Below are positions 26,736 to 35,521 of a DNA stretch of 64,000 nucleotides, piece by piece; the first letter of the stretch is position 1, and each line of letters starts with the position of its first letter. This DNA comes from Streptomyces griseoflavus (lineage in GTDB: Bacteria; Actinomycetota; Actinomycetes; Streptomycetales; Streptomycetaceae), in the NCBI RefSeq assembly GCF_014649995.1, contig NZ_BMUC01000016.1:20986-84985 (forward strand). The letters run 5' to 3'. Position numbers and translations under genes: made by a program. The notes under the pieces are model-generated. The model had not been told where the DNA came from. It searched no databases and was given only the letters and a program-made list of their open reading frames with translations.

Positions 26736-27425
26736 TCAGGCGTCGCGGCGGGCGGGCGCGGGGGCCGGGCAGGAGGGGTCCAGCTCCTCGATGGCGCGCA
26801 GGGCGCCGCCCAGCGTCTTCACCAGCAGCTCGCACATCGTCTCGCGGGACAGCTCACCGCGGTCGATCCAGGCGAGCGCGGCACCCTCCACGCTGCACAC
26901 CCAGGCCAGCAGCCCCATCCGGGCCACCGGGGCGATGTCAGTACGCCCGTAGGCACCCTCGGCGATGGTCGCGACGATCGCCTCCCGCACGCCGTCCCGG
27001 ACGGCGTGCACCTCGGCGTCGAAGCCGACGCCGCCGCTGACGATCGCGCGGTACGCGGCCTGGTTGTGCTCGGCGTACCGCAGGTAGCTGTCGATGGTGC
27101 GCTGCACCCGCTCCACGGGCGGCAGTTCGGCTCCGCTCGCCGCATAGGTGACCAGGCCGGCAACCGAGTCCTCGATGATCGCCAGGTAGTAGCCCCGCTT
27201 GGAGTGGAAGTAGTAGTAGATCAGCCCCTTGGCGACCTGCGCCTGGCGTGCGATGTCGTCCATGGAGAGGGCGTCGTACGACGTGTCGGCGAACAGGCTC
27301 CGCCCGATGGCGATGAGTTCGGCCCGGCGGGTCGCGGAGCGCTGGGTGCCGCGCGCACCGGGGCGCGCGACGGGCTGCTTGCTGGTGTTCAATTCGACCC
27401 AGGTCTCCTGCTGGCGGCGGGACAA
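26736..27425 (-). CDS. TetR-family transcriptional regulator
   Basis: Up to 229 residues from TTG 27425; another TTG at 27392 would give 218. The HTH lies at about residues 32-78: TRRAELIAIGRSLFADTSYD, MDDIARQAQVAKGLIYYYFH, SKRGYYLAIIED. The C-terminal domain is a TetR_C type with CSVEGAALAWIDRGELSRET. Given its place upstream of an acyl-CoA dehydrogenase, control of fatty acid or acyl-CoA metabolism is plausible but unproven. No clear palindrome was found in the 288 bp between the two genes. Confidence 0.88.
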   Translation of the reverse strand: MSRRQQETWVELNTSKQPVARPGARGTQRSATRRAELIAIGRSLFADTSYDALSMDDIARQAQVAKGLIYYYFHSKRGYYLAIIEDSVAGLVTYAASGAELPPVERVQRTIDSYLRYAEHNQAAYRAIVSGGVGFDAEVHAVRDGVREAIVATIAEGAYGRTDIAPVARMGLLAWVCSVEGAALAWIDRGELSRETMCELLVKTLGGALRAIEELDPSCPAPAPARRDA

Positions 27426-27449
27426 TCCCGCAGTATGGCAGGTCGGGCG

Positions 27450-27467
27450 CCGGGCCGGGCGGCCCGG
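27450..27467 (-). terminator. Hairpin after the 46-residue membrane protein gene
   Basis: CCGGGCCG and CGGCCCGG form an 8-bp inverted repeat with a 2-nt gap directly after the stop codon at 27469. It may end the small gene or attenuate into the TetR gene. Confidence 0.5.
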
Positions 27468-27468
27468 G

Positions 27469-27609
27469 TTACAGCAGTCCGAGCCGGGTCACGAGCATCG
27501 CGAGGACCACGACGAGGGTCCATCCCATGACGTGTTCGAGGATCTTCGGTCCGTCCTCCCGCGGGCCTCCGGTGCGGGCACGGGTGACGGTGGCTGCGTT
27601 CGCGGTCAT
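27469..27609 (-). CDS. 46-residue single-pass membrane protein
   Basis: From ATG 27609 the peptide has a hydrophilic, basic N terminus (about 24 residues, ending GPKILEHVMG) and one C-terminal hydrophobic helix WTLVVVLAMLVTRLGLL. A longer reading to 27669 adds 20 residues unlike a protein start. A weak Shine-Dalgarno (GAG) precedes ATG. A small protein of this type is commonly found near TetR/acyl-CoA dehydrogenase genes in Streptomyces, from memory; function unknown. Confidence 0.6.
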   Translation of the reverse strand: MTANAATVTRARTGGPREDGPKILEHVMGWTLVVVLAMLVTRLGLL

Positions 27610-27708
27610 GGCTACTCGCTGGTCTCGGTGGTGCGTGGACTCCCCCTGCGGCTGCGTCCACTGTGCCACCGCGAAGGGATTCCACGGCCGAGACGTCGGT
27701 CACACGAC

Positions 27709-27739
27709 AGCGGGCCCCGGGGGTGCCCCGGGGCCCGCT
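27709..27739 (-). terminator. Terminator after the C39-like peptidase gene
   Basis: A perfect 14-bp GC stem (27709-27722 with 27726-27739) and GTG loop stands 13 bp beyond the peptidase stop codon. Confidence 0.85.
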
Positions 27740-27751
27740 CGCCGGAACGGC

Positions 27752-29125
27752 TCAGCGCACTCCCACCGCCGCGAGCGCCTTGCGCTGCCGCGGGGTCGGA
27801 CGGGCCGGGAAGTAGAGGTAGCAGACCCCTCCGGTGCCGGAGACCACCCTGCCGGAGGCGTTGTACCGCTTGGTCCTCAGCCAGATGTTCTCCCACTCGC
27901 GCCGCCGGTAGACGCGGCGCACGGCCTCGTTGTCGTCGGAGGCGGGGTCGTTGGCGATCACATCACCGTCGGCGGTGAAGCCGATCACGGTCATCAGATG
28001 CCCGGCGGTGCCGTATCCCGCCCCGGTCAGCTCCTCCTCCAGGAACGACTGGGACGTGATGGCCGGGATGCCCGCGGCGATCAGCTGCTCCAGGTCGGTG
28101 AGGGAGGTCAGGCGGGTGACCACGCCCTGCAGGCCGTCGAAGGTGGCCGCGTAGGCGGCGTTGAACGGCCAGTTGCCGCAGCCCTCGTACTGGTGGTCGT
28201 AGGTGTACCGGGCTGCGTGGCAGACCTGCGGGTCGGCGTAGGAGGGGTCGACCCAGGACAGCTGCTCCTCGGTGAGCCGGCCGCCCCAGTACTCGATGAT
28301 CATCTGCGAGGAGGTCGGGCTGCACCAGGCCTCGCCGCCGTTGTCGTACTCGGGGTACTGGCCCTTGTGGATCTCCTGCGAGTAGCGCGGGACGGCCAGT
28401 TCCCCGGCGAGGCCGGGCTTCGAGGCGGGGACGGTGAACCGGTCGGGGACGTCGGATCCCATCGCGCCGGCCCGCCACACGGTCGGGGTGAGGCGGGTGC
28501 CCGGGCGGCGGTGGAGGGTCAGGCGGAGCCGGTAGGAGACCAGGCGCAGGCCCGAGGCCGCGTCGTCGATGGCGAAGGTGTCCGTCCAGACGCTGCTCTT
28601 GCCGTCGCCCTGGTCGTCCACCGAGGTGCGCCGGATGTCCTGGTCCCCGGCCGCCCAGCGGCCCATGACGTACCAGGGGGTGTCCGTGCCGTCGGAGTAG
28701 CCGCCCTTCAGCTCGACCTGCAGCCAGGTGCCCTCGGGGGTGTGCGCGTTCCACGAGGGGATGACCTCGGTGGCCGGCACCTCGAGCCGGTGGACGGGCG
28801 AGGTCCACCGTGCGTACTCCCAGGCGGACGTGCGGCCCGTGTGCGGGTCGGTGTAGTCCGTGGTGCCGGCGGCCCTCGCGATCACCAGGCCGGGGCGGGC
28901 ACCGGCGACGGCGCGCGTCCCCTCGGCGGTGCCGCCGCGCCAGTCGGTGTACGAGGTCCAGGCCCGGTAGTCGACGGTGCGGGCGGCGGCCCGGCGGGCC
29001 CGCGCCGTGCCGGGGGCGCCGGTGGTCAGGGTGCCGGCGGACGCCGGGCCCGCGCTCCCGGCGACGGTGGCGACGACCGCCGCGGCGAGGAGGGCCCTGC
29101 GGGAGGGCAGTTCGGCTCTGCTCAT
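27752..29125 (-). CDS. Secreted C39-like peptidase
   Basis: The 457-residue precursor begins with a twin-arginine-type signal, LPSRRALLAAAVVATVAGSA, and cleavage after ASA near residue 30. The C-terminal 200 residues form a C39_2/papain-like domain: VPRYSQEIHKGQYPE, the cysteine in GEAWCSPTSSQMIIEYWGG, the histidine in GYGTAGHLMTVIGF and the aspartate in VIANDPASDD. The N-terminal half is a beta-rich module of unknown role. It is likely an extracellular cysteine peptidase. Exported folded via Tat is inferred from the RR motif. Start ATG 29125. Confidence 0.85.
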   Translation of the reverse strand: MSRAELPSRRALLAAAVVATVAGSAGPASAGTLTTGAPGTARARRAAARTVDYRAWTSYTDWRGGTAEGTRAVAGARPGLVIARAAGTTDYTDPHTGRTSAWEYARWTSPVHRLEVPATEVIPSWNAHTPEGTWLQVELKGGYSDGTDTPWYVMGRWAAGDQDIRRTSVDDQGDGKSSVWTDTFAIDDAASGLRLVSYRLRLTLHRRPGTRLTPTVWRAGAMGSDVPDRFTVPASKPGLAGELAVPRYSQEIHKGQYPEYDNGGEAWCSPTSSQMIIEYWGGRLTEEQLSWVDPSYADPQVCHAARYTYDHQYEGCGNWPFNAAYAATFDGLQGVVTRLTSLTDLEQLIAAGIPAITSQSFLEEELTGAGYGTAGHLMTVIGFTADGDVIANDPASDDNEAVRRVYRRREWENIWLRTKRYNASGRVVSGTGGVCYLYFPARPTPRQRKALAAVGVR

Positions 29126-29291
29126 GGGTGGAGGACCCCCAGGTGTCGGAGTCGGGGACAGGACCGGTGCGCGGCCGGCGGACGGTGTACGTCCGCCCGC
29201 CGGAGCGTGTGTGGGCCAACTATGAACGCAGCCGGACGGATCCTGCCAGCACCCGGGCCGAACCACGCCCGACCAACATGGGACTCGACCA

Positions 29292-29972
29292 ATGGCGGGA
29301 CGCCGGCGGCGGGGCCCTAGAGTGCTGCCGTCAGCCCTCCGCCCAGCCCCCGGGGAACCAGCCATCCACGATCTCGCCTCCCGCATCCGCCGGCTCGGGC
29401 CCTCCTGCGGCCCGGTCCGCCTCGTCGGTGTCGACGGGCACGCCGGCTCGGGCAAGTCCACGTTCGCCGGTCGGCTGGCGGGGGCGCTGGACGGCGCCCC
29501 GGTGCTGAGGCTCGACGACGTGGCCAGCCACGAGGAGCTGTTCGACTGGACCGGGCGGCTGCTGCGCCAGGTGATCCGGCCGCTCGGCCGCGGTGAGACC
29601 GCGCACTGCTCCGCCTACGACTGGCGCACCCGCCGCTTCGGACCGCCCCGTCCCCTTCCGCCCGCCCCCGTGATCCTCGTGGAGGGCGTGGGCGCGGGCC
29701 GGCGGGCACTGCGTCCGTATCTGGCGCTGCTGCTGTGGATGGACCTGCCCCGTGAGGAGTCCTGGGCGCGGGGCCGGGCACGGGACGGGGAGGAGCAGCG
29801 GGAGTTCTGGGAGGGCTGGGTGCGCGCGGAACGCGAGCACTTCGCGGGTGACCCCACGCGCCCCTTCGCGGACCTCCTGGTGCGTCAGCGCGGGGAGGGG
29901 TACGAGGTGCTTCCCGGGCCTGCCGGGACGGCTGAACCACCCCCTTCGATCACCCAGGGTGACGGGCCGTAG
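29292..29972 (+). CDS. P-loop kinase, uridine kinase-like
   Basis: The product has up to 226 residues (ATG 29292; GTG 29322 would remove ten). Walker A is VDGHAGSGKSTFAGRL at about residues 47-62. The next motifs, VLRLDDVASHEELFDW, CSAYDWRTRRFG and VILVEGVGAGRRAL, match the uridine/phosphoribulokinase-like superfamily. C-terminal WEGWVRAEREHF is typical of the actinobacterial 'uridine kinase family' group. The substrate is unproven. It is cytoplasmic and monocistronic, divergent from the peptidase gene. Confidence 0.8.
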   Translation: MAGRRRRGPRVLPSALRPAPGEPAIHDLASRIRRLGPSCGPVRLVGVDGHAGSGKSTFAGRLAGALDGAPVLRLDDVASHEELFDWTGRLLRQVIRPLGRGETAHCSAYDWRTRRFGPPRPLPPAPVILVEGVGAGRRALRPYLALLLWMDLPREESWARGRARDGEEQREFWEGWVRAEREHFAGDPTRPFADLLVRQRGEGYEVLPGPAGTAEPPPSITQGDGP

Positions 29973-30033
29973 GCGATGTGGTGATCCTGTGAAGGGCGGC
30001 CCGGAGCAAGTCGCCACAGTCGCCCAACTCCGC

Positions 30034-30137
30034 TTGACCCGGGGCCCGTACAGGTCTTACGTTCTCAATGTGCGGCTCTTCGGGGTCGCCCGCGGACACG
30101 AAGCCCCCGGTTGTTCCCCCGTGATCGGGGGCTTCGT
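30034..30137 (+). ncRNA. Candidate short transcript: promoter, 18-codon ORF and terminator
   Basis: TTGACC (30034-30039) and TACGTT (30058-30063), 18 bp apart, form a good vegetative promoter. Transcription would begin near 30069, at or beside ATG 30068 of an 18-codon ORF (MCGSSGSPADTKPPVVPP), which would be leaderless. A perfect 12-bp hairpin, ACGAAGCCCCCG/CGGGGGCTTCGT (30098-30137), follows, with the ORF stop inside its loop. The unit is about 70 nt. From memory, a small RNA has been reported beside the equivalent gene in S. coelicolor (scr1434); I cannot check this. It could alternatively be an attenuator for the downstream ATPase. The rest of 30138-30414 shows no gene. Confidence 0.55.
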
Positions 30138-30414
30138 TCTGCCCTCAGGCCGTCCCCCGACCGCTCAGCGGCATATGCCGATCACCCTGAGTCACCGGAT
30201 GGGCCGCCGCCTCCTCCCCTCCGCTCCGCTCCCCCACCCGCACGGCACCCTACGGACGGGACGCCGCCGCAGGTACCATGCCCTCGGTGCGCCCTACGGA
30301 CGACGCTTCGCGCACCTTGCAACTCCGGTCCGTGGCAGAGCGGTTCGACCACAGGGAGCCGACGGGCGAGGGCCGGCCGGCACACCGACGGGGGCACGGT
30401 TCGTGGGGGACGTG

Positions 30415-32280
30415 ATGGACTTCGGCACGCAGGACCCGCAAGCCCCGGCCGACCTCGCCTGGCTGCGAGGCGTCGACGCCTACACCATGGGCGCCTATCC
30501 GCAGGCCGAGGAGGAGTTCCGCACCGCGGTGCGGATCGACCCCGGGATGGCCGACGGCTGGCTCGGACTGCACGCGCTGCGCATCGACACGACGGCCGCG
30601 CTGCTCCGGATGCACCGGCACCGCGAACGCTTCGGCGAACAGCGCGCCCGGCACCGGCGCACCCTCAACTCCTGGTACTGGCTCGGCTGGTGGGTGCAAC
30701 CGGTGCTGGAGAGCCCCCGCGACCTGCTGCTGGCGCACGCCTCCCACTGGCTGGACGGCCGCCATGTCCCCGAGCTGGACCGGGCACTGGCCGGACTGCC
30801 CCCCGTGGACACCGATCCGCACGTCCGCTTCCTGCACGCCTGCCGCGCCTACCTCGTCAAGGACTGGGAGCAGTTGGTGCGACACACGGACTCCCTGGTC
30901 GAGGACCCGGTGCTGGGCATCGAGGCGGGACTGTTCGGCGGCATGGCCCGGGTGCGGCTGGAGATGTACGGACAGGCCGAACCGCTGCTGTCGGCGGCGC
31001 TCATGCGGTGCCGCAGCGAACAGCCGCAGCGCAAGGAGCTGCGCTACTGGCTGGCCCGCGCCCACGAGGGGACGGGACGCAGTGCCGCAGCGCTCCCCCT
31101 GTACCGGGCGGTGCACCGGGTCGACCCGGCCTTCATGGACACCTCCGCCCGGCTCGCCGCGATCGCCGAGGGCGACGGCTACGACGACGCCGCCGCGGAT
31201 CTCGCCGCGATCGCTCTCGCGGGTGCCGGGGACACGGTCGACGGCACCGACACGCTCGATCCGCTCTTCGGCACCGAGGGGCGTGAGCTGCGCCTGTCCG
31301 AGCCCGAGCCGCCGCCGGCACCGCCGCCGTCGGTCTCCGGGCCGGGGGTGCTGCGGGTGCGGGCGGACGGTTCCGGCCCGGCGTTGCCGACGGGCCCCGC
31401 CGATCCGGCGTTACTGGAGGAGGCGCTCGCCGAGCTGGAGCGCATGGTGGGGCTGGAGCCGGTGAAGCGTCAGGTCAAAGCGCTGTCGGCGCAGCTGAAC
31501 ATGGCGCGGCTGCGGGCCGGGCAGGGGCTGCCGGTGCAGCCGCCGAAACGGCACTTCGTCTTCTCCGGACCGTCCGGGACGGGGAAGACGACCGTGGCCC
31601 GGATCCTGGGCCGGGTGTTCTACGCGCTCGGGCTGCTGGGAGGTGACCACCTCGTGGAGGCGCAGCGGGCGGACCTGGTGGGCGAGTACCTCGGGCAGAC
31701 GGCCGTGAAGGCCAACGAGCTGATCGACTCCGCGCTCGGCGGGGTGCTGTTCGTGGACGAGGCGTACGCGCTGTCCAACTCCGGTTACGGCAAGGGCGAC
31801 GCGTACGGGGACGAGGCGCTGCAGGTGCTGCTGAAGCGGGCGGAGGACAACCGGGACCACCTGGTGGTGATCCTCGCCGGGTACCCGGAGGGGATGGACC
31901 GGCTGCTGGCGGCCAATCCCGGGCTGTCGTCGCGGTTCACCACACGGGTGGACTTCCCCTCGTACCGGCCGCTGGAGCTCACCGCCATCGGGGAGGTGCT
32001 GGCCGGGGAGAACGGGGACGGCTGGGACGAGGAGGCGCTGGACGAACTGCGGTCGATCGCCGGGCACGTGGTGGACCAGGGGTGGATCGACGAGCTGGGG
32101 AACGGGCGGTTCCTGCGGACGCTGTACGAGAAGAGCTGTGCGTACCGGGATCTGAGGCTGTCGGTGTTTCCGGGGGCGCTGACCCGGGAGGATCTGGCGA
32201 CCTTGCGGCTGCCCGATCTCATGCAGGCGTACGGGGAGGTGCTGTCCGGGCGGGGGCCGTCGGCCCCACCGGGGCTGTGA
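30415..32280 (+). CDS. EccA-like (CbxX/CfqX) AAA+ ATPase with TPR-like N-terminal domain
   Basis: The 621-residue protein pairs an N-terminal helical-repeat domain (about 1-290; WLRGVDAYTMGAYPQAEEEF, LRYWLARAHEGTGRSAAALP) with a CbbX-type AAA+ domain. Walker A FSGPSGTGKTTVARILGRV lies near residue 385 and Walker B GGVLFVDEAYALSNSGYG near 443; the SSRF arginine-finger region follows at about 505. This is the architecture of EccA of type VII (ESX) secretion, whose ATPase handles substrates in the cytosol. No other esx gene is nearby, so it is an orphan. ATG 30415 with GGGGGA is used. The gene ends inside a terminator hairpin. Confidence 0.87.
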   Translation: MDFGTQDPQAPADLAWLRGVDAYTMGAYPQAEEEFRTAVRIDPGMADGWLGLHALRIDTTAALLRMHRHRERFGEQRARHRRTLNSWYWLGWWVQPVLESPRDLLLAHASHWLDGRHVPELDRALAGLPPVDTDPHVRFLHACRAYLVKDWEQLVRHTDSLVEDPVLGIEAGLFGGMARVRLEMYGQAEPLLSAALMRCRSEQPQRKELRYWLARAHEGTGRSAAALPLYRAVHRVDPAFMDTSARLAAIAEGDGYDDAAADLAAIALAGAGDTVDGTDTLDPLFGTEGRELRLSEPEPPPAPPPSVSGPGVLRVRADGSGPALPTGPADPALLEEALAELERMVGLEPVKRQVKALSAQLNMARLRAGQGLPVQPPKRHFVFSGPSGTGKTTVARILGRVFYALGLLGGDHLVEAQRADLVGEYLGQTAVKANELIDSALGGVLFVDEAYALSNSGYGKGDAYGDEALQVLLKRAEDNRDHLVVILAGYPEGMDRLLAANPGLSSRFTTRVDFPSYRPLELTAIGEVLAGENGDGWDEEALDELRSIAGHVVDQGWIDELGNGRFLRTLYEKSCAYRDLRLSVFPGALTREDLATLRLPDLMQAYGEVLSGRGPSAPPGL

Positions 32281-32296
32281 GGTCCCGGTGGGGCCG
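32261..32296. terminator. Bidirectional terminator after the EccA-like gene
   Basis: CGGCCCCACCGGG (32261-32273) and CCCGGTGGGGCCG (32284-32296) are exact inverted copies. The stem includes the last codons and the loop includes the stop codon of the ATPase gene. It lies between convergent genes. Confidence 0.85.
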
Positions 32297-32336
32297 AGCG
32301 CGGCGTCCGGCGCGGTGGCGACGACCGCCTCGGCGG

Positions 32337-33413
32337 CTACGTCGCCAGGACATCCTCCGGGGTTCCGCCCGCCCTCGGGGGCGTGAGCGTCACCTCGCGG
32401 TGGGCCGGGTCCCTGACCTCGCCGACCAGGAGTTCCAGGACGTCCTCCAGGGCCACCAGGCCCAGGACCCGGCCGGTGGGATCGGCGACCTGGGCCAGAT
32501 GGGTCGCGGCACGGCGCATCAGGGTGAGGGCGTCGTCCAGGGGGAGTTCGGGGCGCAGGGTCGTCATCCGGCGCCAGAGCCGGCGCGGGACGGCACGGTC
32601 GGAGTCCTCCAGGTCGAGCACGTCCTTGACGTGGAGGTAGCCAAGGAAGGAGCCGCCGTCCCCGGACACCGGGAAGCGGGAGTACCCGGTGCGGGCGGTG
32701 AGCTCCACGATCTGCGCCGGGGTGACCGCGGGGGTGACCGTGACCAGCGACCCGCCCTCGATCAGGACGTCCGTCACCGGGCGGGACCCCAGTTCCAGGG
32801 CGTCCTCCAGGTGCTCGGCCTCCTCGGGGTCGAGGAGCCCCGCCTGCCCGGCGTCCTCGACCAGCCGGTTGAGCTGCTCACTGGTGAAGACGGCCTCGAC
32901 CTCGTCCTTCGGCTCGACGCGGAACAGCCGCAGGACGGCCTCGGCGCAGGCGCCGAGCGCGACGGTGACGGGCCGGCACAGCCGGGCGAACCAGACCAGC
33001 CCGGGGCTCAGCCACAGCGCGGCCGTCTCCGGGGCCGCCATCGCCAGGTTCTTCGGGACCATCTCGCCGATGACGAGGTGGAAGAAGACCACGACGGCGA
33101 GCGCGATGGCGTAGCCGAGCGGGTGGATCAGTCCGTGGGGCACGTGCATCCAGGCGAAGACGGGCTCCAGCAGATGGGCGACCGTGGGTTCGGCGACCGC
33201 GCCCAGGGTCAGCGAGCAGACGGTGATGCCGAACTGGGCCGCCGCCATCATCTGCGGCAGGTGCTCCAGGCCGTACAGCACCTGGCGGGCGCGGGCGGTG
33301 CCGAGCGGTTCGACCTGGCTGCGGCGGACCGACACCAGGGCGAACTCGGCGCCGACGAAGAAGCCGTTGGCGAGCACAAGCAGCGCGGCGAAGAGGAGCT
33401 GCAGCACACTCAT
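32337..33413 (-). CDS. DUF21/CBS-domain membrane protein (CNNM/CorC-like), second of pair
   Basis: The 358-residue protein has a DUF21 (CNNM) domain of three to four membrane helices (LQLLFAALLVLANGFFVGAE, GITVCSLTLGAVAEPTVAHL, ALAVVVFFHLVIGEMVPKNL) and a CBS pair (EAVFTSEQLNRLVEDAGQAG onward, ending LVALEDVLELLVGEVRDPAH). The C-terminal transporter-associated (CorC_HlyC) domain is absent, unlike its upstream partner. Such proteins are linked to magnesium or cobalt efflux. Its ATG overlaps the stop of the upstream gene (ATGA), suggesting a heteromeric pair. Confidence 0.88.
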   Translation of the reverse strand: MSVLQLLFAALLVLANGFFVGAEFALVSVRRSQVEPLGTARARQVLYGLEHLPQMMAAAQFGITVCSLTLGAVAEPTVAHLLEPVFAWMHVPHGLIHPLGYAIALAVVVFFHLVIGEMVPKNLAMAAPETAALWLSPGLVWFARLCRPVTVALGACAEAVLRLFRVEPKDEVEAVFTSEQLNRLVEDAGQAGLLDPEEAEHLEDALELGSRPVTDVLIEGGSLVTVTPAVTPAQIVELTARTGYSRFPVSGDGGSFLGYLHVKDVLDLEDSDRAVPRRLWRRMTTLRPELPLDDALTLMRRAATHLAQVADPTGRVLGLVALEDVLELLVGEVRDPAHREVTLTPPRAGGTPEDVLAT

Positions 33414-34741
33414 CCGGCCACCTCCACCAGGGGCAGCGGGACCGTTCTGACCAGGCGGACGCGTTCGGCGCGGTAGTGGCCGACCCTGCGCACCGACAAC
33501 CGCCAGCCGGTGAGTTCGGCGCGGTCGCCGACGGCCGGGATACGGCCGAGCAGGTCGGCGACCAGGCCGGCCACCGTCTCGTAGGGGCCCTCGGGCACGT
33601 GCAGTCCGATGCGCCGCAGCGCGTCGACGCGGACGGCGCCGTCGACGTCCCAGGCCGGGTTGCCGTCCTCCGGCGGGGCGGCGGCCAGTTCGGGGAGGGC
33701 CTGTCCGTCGTGCTCGTCACGCACCTCGCCGACGATCTCCTCGACGATGTCCTCCAGCGTGACGACCCCGGCCGTGCCGCCGTACTCGTCGACCACGACC
33801 GCGATCGGCTGTTCGCTGCGCAGCCGGGTGAGCAGCGGCCGCACGGGCAGGGTCTCGGGGATCAGCAGGGCCGGGCGGGCGATGCGGCCGGCGGGGGTGC
33901 GCAGCCGCTCCTCGGCGGGCACCGCGAGGGCGTCCTTGAGGTGGACCATGCCGACGATCTCGTCAATGCGGTCCCGGTACACGGGGAAGCGGGACAGGCC
34001 GGTGGCCCGGGTCAGGTTGACCACGTCCTCGGCGGTCGCCGACGCGTGCAGGGCGCTGACCCTCACGCGGGGGGTCATGACGTGCTGTGCGGTCAGCTCG
34101 CCCAGGGACAGGGTGCGGACGAAGAGGTCCGCCGTGTCCTGTTCCAGGGCGCCGGCCCGCGCGGAGTGGCGGGCCAGGGAGACGAGTTCACCGGGGGTGC
34201 GGGCGGAGGCCAGCTCCTCGGCGGGCTCGAAGCCCAGGGCGCGCACCAGCCGGTTGGCGACGGCGTTCAGCCCGGCGATGACCGGGCGGAACAGGCGGGC
34301 GAACGCGTGCTGCGGGCCGGCGACGAAGCGGGCGACCTGCAACGGGCGGGACACCGCCCAGTTCTTGGGCACGAGTTCGCCGATCACCATCTGCACGGCC
34401 GAGGCCAGCAGCATGCCGACGACGACGGCGACGCCGGGGACCGCGCCGCCGGGTATGCCGATGCCGGTGAAGGGGCCGTGCAGCAGTGCGGCGAGCGCCG
34501 GCTGGGCCAGCATGCCGACGACGAGGGAGGTGAGGGTGATGCCGAGCTGGGTGCCGGAGAGCTGGAACGACAGTTCCCTCAGCGACTCGACGACCCGGCG
34601 GGCGCGCCGGTCACCGGCCGCGGCGGCCCGTTCGGCGTCCGGCCGCTCGACGGTGACGAGACCGAACTCGGCGGCCACGAAGAATCCGTTGGCCAGGATC
34701 AGCAGGAAGGCGGCTGCCAGGAGCAGCAGGGGGGTGGTCAT
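33410..34741 (-). CDS. DUF21/CBS/CorC_HlyC membrane protein, first of pair
   Basis: The 443-residue protein starts at ATG 34741 with MTTPLLLLAAAFLLILANGF. A DUF21 domain (three helices, ELVPKNWAVSRPLQVARF at its end) is followed by two CBS domains (VMTPRVRVSALHASATAEDV; IAVVVDEYGGTAGVVTLEDI with VEEIVGEVRDEHD) and a CorC_HlyC C-terminal domain (WDVDGAVRVDALRRIGLHVP). Full-length CNNM-like architecture. Likely ion-transport related; ligand of the CBS pair in this family is usually an adenine nucleotide. Co-translated with the next gene. Confidence 0.9.
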   Translation of the reverse strand: MTTPLLLLAAAFLLILANGFFVAAEFGLVTVERPDAERAAAAGDRRARRVVESLRELSFQLSGTQLGITLTSLVVGMLAQPALAALLHGPFTGIGIPGGAVPGVAVVVGMLLASAVQMVIGELVPKNWAVSRPLQVARFVAGPQHAFARLFRPVIAGLNAVANRLVRALGFEPAEELASARTPGELVSLARHSARAGALEQDTADLFVRTLSLGELTAQHVMTPRVRVSALHASATAEDVVNLTRATGLSRFPVYRDRIDEIVGMVHLKDALAVPAEERLRTPAGRIARPALLIPETLPVRPLLTRLRSEQPIAVVVDEYGGTAGVVTLEDIVEEIVGEVRDEHDGQALPELAAAPPEDGNPAWDVDGAVRVDALRRIGLHVPEGPYETVAGLVADLLGRIPAVGDRAELTGWRLSVRRVGHYRAERVRLVRTVPLPLVEVAG

Positions 34742-34896
34742 GATGCCGCCGCCTCGGCGCGCGCGCGAACCCGGTGACACGGGTCCGCGCTCGGTCGGCA
34801 GGGGGCGGCGCAGGTACTACAGGACGATCCGTCCATCGCCGGAGAGGGTCACTCCTCGGTCAGCAGGAGCCCCTGGGCCACCGGGCGGGGCGGCAG

Positions 34897-34927
34897 GGGC
34901 GAGGGCGCGGTCGTCGCGCCCTCGCCC
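34897..34927 (-). terminator. Terminator of the rib-his operon
   Basis: A perfect 13-bp stem, GGGCGAGGGCGCG with CGCGCCCTCGCCC, and a GTCGT loop lies 110 bp past the PH-domain gene, the last gene of the rib-his operon. Confidence 0.8.
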
Positions 34928-35036
34928 ACCAGATTAATCAGGACAGGGCCGGCCGCGGCAGGCGGACGACCCCCGTACTTCCCCGAGCCGTCACCCGTAC
35001 GGGGCGCGGCGAGCGGTGCGCGGGGGCGGCCGGGGG

Positions 35037-35504
35037 TCAGTCCCGTACCGTGCCGGGCCCGGCCGTGGAGCGGTCCTCGGCGAGGGCCCGCAGGGTGCGC
35101 GCGTCGTCGACGGCGCGCGCCTTGGCGATGCCCGGCTGGATGCCGAGGACGGGCATGCTGGTGCCGTCGCTGAGGTCGAGGAAGACCCAGGGATCACCCG
35201 GGCGGAGGTTCACCCGAAGGATCTGCGCCCACTCCAGGCGGCGCCGGCCCACGATGTTGACGACCGTGACACCGTCCTCGTCCACGACGACCTTCGGCCG
35301 GGCCAGCAGGAACAGGACGCCGGCCAGCAGTGCGGCCGTGAACACGAAGCTGATCCGCTCCCCCGGGCCGAGCTGTTTCAGCAGCAGCCCGATGAGGGAG
35401 ACGGCCACGAACAGCGCGATGCCGGCGGCGTGCAGCACCGCCCGGGTGCGGGCGGGGCGGAAGGTGACGGGCAGGGCGGGCAGGCGGCCCGTGGATTCCG
35501 ACAT
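35037..35504 (-). CDS. PH-domain (bPH) membrane protein
   Basis: The 155-residue protein has two membrane helices (AVLHAAGIALFVAVSLIGLL; ISFVFTAALLAGVLFLLA) followed by a bacterial PH-like domain: KVVVDEDGVTVVNIVGRRRL, EWAQILRVNLRPGDPWVFLD and LSDGTSMPVLGIQPGIAKAR. It lies 17 bp after hisG at the end of the rib-his operon and is conserved there in Streptomyces. Function unknown. Confidence 0.85.
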   Translation of the reverse strand: MSESTGRLPALPVTFRPARTRAVLHAAGIALFVAVSLIGLLLKQLGPGERISFVFTAALLAGVLFLLARPKVVVDEDGVTVVNIVGRRRLEWAQILRVNLRPGDPWVFLDLSDGTSMPVLGIQPGIAKARAVDDARTLRALAEDRSTAGPGTVRD

Positions 35505-35521
35505 GGGGTGCTCCGGGGCCG

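Noticed and set aside
30248-30302. Direct repeat CCCTACGGACG upstream of the EccA-like gene
   Set aside because: Two short copies about 44 bp apart, with no symmetry or known regulator; likely coincidental.
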